Source: Euwallacea fornicatus (taxonomy: Eukaryota; Arthropoda; Insecta; Coleoptera; Curculionidae). From it: a stretch of 64,000 nucleotides of DNA. Position 1 is the first letter of the stretch. Each line of letters starts with the position of its first letter. The stretch covers positions 2,728,001 to 2,792,000 of the forward strand of contig NC_089555.1 of the NCBI RefSeq assembly GCF_040115645.1. The letters run 5' to 3'. The notes beneath the pieces were generated by a model. The model worked only from the letters and a program-made list of their open reading frames with translations. It searched no databases and was not told where the DNA came from. A program made the translations under genes and the position numbers. Of this stretch, positions 62,001-64,000 are shown piece by piece.

Positions 62001-64000
62001 GCTAGAAAAATTGGGGGGCAGAATCCCGAGGGCGCGCATTTCTTTCTATTATATTTGTTAATGTAATTCATAGGCGGCCCAAGGAACGCACGTCGGAATC
62101 ATAATAATAAAAAAGGCCTCAAGAGCGGTGCGGAAATACCCTCTGCACGATATCGTGGGCCATTATGGCAAAATGGCATCCTCAAATCCCTCCGACCGAG
62201 ATTTTCAATATCTGAACAGATCCGATAATAATTTCATTCGGTTGGTGCTTCTTTTTCAGCCGGTGTTTACCCGGCCCCTAAAGCCCAGGGATTTTCTAAT
62301 CGAATTTAACACTCTAGTTCGGTTATGGTAACATTTACATACTTGAACAATGTTACAGGGGCTTAGGGAACTCGATTACCGTGCAGTGTCGGATTAGATT
62401 CTTCTGCCAATTTAATGGAAGTGTACCACTTTCCTTCACCATTTCATCAAGAAATTATGCAAATTTTCTTGACAATATGATGATCGGGAAATCTTGTAAT
62501 ATTCTGTTATTTTTCTCTCTTGAAGGGACAATGGGAGTGGTTCCCTTTAACATGTCTCTGGCCGACAAATTATGTACGGGGCAATTTTCGAGCGTTTGCA
62601 TGTTTGCCCGTACACTTTTAACCGTTTTTAACCAATTTAGTTGGGAGTTAGTTAACACTTGTTTAGACATTTAGAGCCACGTGCCCAATGCGCAATATAG
62701 TAAGCGAAACTTTTTAATAGGAAAACTTCAGGATATAAAAACTTAAATTCTAATTATGGAGTTGACAAACTAACATTGAGGAGCCTTGGAAATTATACAA
62801 ACTGCCTTAATCGAGACTCTGCTGCTTAGTTAGCATAATTTTTCTATTTACTTTTTGACATTCCCCTTCGTGCTCGGGGAGTGTTTTCTTTTTTGCGTTA
62901 TAACTGTGTTTCGTACTCTCGCAAGGCATTAAAATATTTATGCGGAAATTCAAAGAACGAAATTTTAAATTAAAAAGTTGGCCAATTATTCCTTATAACT
63001 TTGAGGACGCGGCTCTAGAATGAATTACTCAGGAAGGTTGGATTAACACTTTTTATTTCGCAGTATTTCTAAAATTTTCCTGAATATGATAAAGGAATTT
63101 AGTATTAAAAAACCAATATTAACCCAAACCCGCGTTTTGTTCCTACTAGTACTTTCTCTCTCTCTCTCTCTCTCTCTCGCACATGGCATCTTTCGCCTTT
63201 CTCCCTCTGTTTTTTCTCTCTTTCTCTTTAATGCAATTTTGTGGCATAAGGCTGTATAGAATTTTAACCCTACAGAATTTTACATATCAACCAGGACGGA
63301 CACAGGGTTATGCCGAGTTTCTTGGAAAATCAGAACACAACTGCATAAATTAATTCAAAAAAAATTACATTAGACATAGTGTAATTCCGCATAAACTGTC
63401 CTGAAGAGTTCTTTCTTTCTTCGCAGAAACTAACTGGAATTTAACCAATTTCCCCTTAAACTAAAACTGTAAGCACCTACTCATTGTCCAGGAACAATAA
63501 AGCTCATTCCATGCAGATCTAGTGTCCAACAAGTAGAGATGCCTGATGCTGTGAACGACAACCCTGGCTCTAATTTTAGAGGCTCAATAAATCCTCATGT
63601 TCACCGAGAGCAGAGACCTTAACCACTTATCGAAATTGAGGATTCGACAGATATGAATGGATTTACTGTGGGTACCTAATCGAACTGCTGACCGATTGTT
63701 TTCATTAATGTTGAGGAACTCGTGAAGGCCAAAAGTTGGGGATTTCCTCACCCTCATCAAGGTGATATTTGTAGCGATATTTAATTACACACAGGATTAA
63801 AGAACCTTCTGATAGAATAGTTCCTGAAGCGTAATCCCCTAACTATGTCAAACACACAGACACTACAGATTTCATTTGATTATAAGCCTTTGTATGAACG
63901 AAGTTTCTGCTCACATCGCATAGATGCATGTTACACGACCTGAGGAAACATACAAGATGCTTAATCAGAAAAGGTCATAATTTAAAAAGATAATCTATAT
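53064..64000. other. 11-kb stretch without a supported gene
   Basis: AT-rich sequence with only short accidental frames. None combines a good acceptor, donor and protein-like composition that I could defend. Contains a (TC)n microsatellite at 63155-63178. Confidence 0.45.
63155..63178 (+). repeat. (TC)12 microsatellite
   Basis: Twelve uninterrupted TC dinucleotides, followed by a broader T/C-rich tract to about 63230. Confidence 0.95.

Noticed and set aside
1..64000. CRISPR arrays, bacterial operons, rRNA or tRNA genes
   Set aside because: None seen; the intron structure and repeats are those of an insect nuclear genome.

Overview
This window is insect nuclear DNA: AT-rich, with spliced genes, short 53-55 nt introns beside multi-kilobase introns, GT-AG splice sites, Tc1/mariner elements and small inverted-repeat elements. 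A beetle is plausible but cannot be proved from the sequence alone. Coding DNA is a small fraction; most of the right-hand 45 kb is intronic, intergenic or repeat-derived.

Left part (1-16.8 kb): two convergent genes for membrane-anchored zona pellucida (ZP) domain proteins. On the + strand, seven coding exons (375-4306) encode a 578-residue protein of the Dusky/Dusky-like type. On the - strand, eleven coding exons (16796 down to 6482) encode a 607-residue protein of the Miniature type. Its signal-peptide exon lies 5.3 kb upstream of the rest and was found by matching splice phase. Both proteins have a signal peptide, a ZP module, a furin-type basic site, one transmembrane segment and a short cytosolic tail. 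This is the known layout of the apical epidermal proteins that link the cell surface to cuticle. In Drosophila dusky and miniature are also neighbours, so the pair looks like conserved microsynteny. About 2.2 kb of AT-rich 3' flank separates the two stop codons and contains a perfect 13-bp hairpin.

Middle part (16.8-45 kb): no complete gene. It holds one isolated exon-like + strand segment (25478-25600), a GC-rich island near 30.9-31.1 kb with promoter-like signals in both directions, tandem repeats at 19.4-20.4 kb, and several ~100-130 bp elements with TGGCAAC...GTTGCCA ends.

Right part (45-53 kb): a candidate three-exon + strand gene (45466-52990) for a 120-residue secreted protein or peptide precursor that I do not recognise. 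It has compatible splice phases and two AATAAA signals after the stop. Its second intron contains a nearly complete Tc1-like element (50595-52263) with ~225-bp IR/DR-type terminal repeats and a frameshifted transposase. A second, older Tc1-like transposase relic lies at about 46.2-47.0 kb in the first intron. A dispersed coding-like repeat (about 39.4, 42.3 and 48.7 kb) and a ~430-bp tandem duplication (48.4-49.0 kb) fill this area. From 53 to 64 kb I see no convincing gene, only a (TC)n microsatellite.
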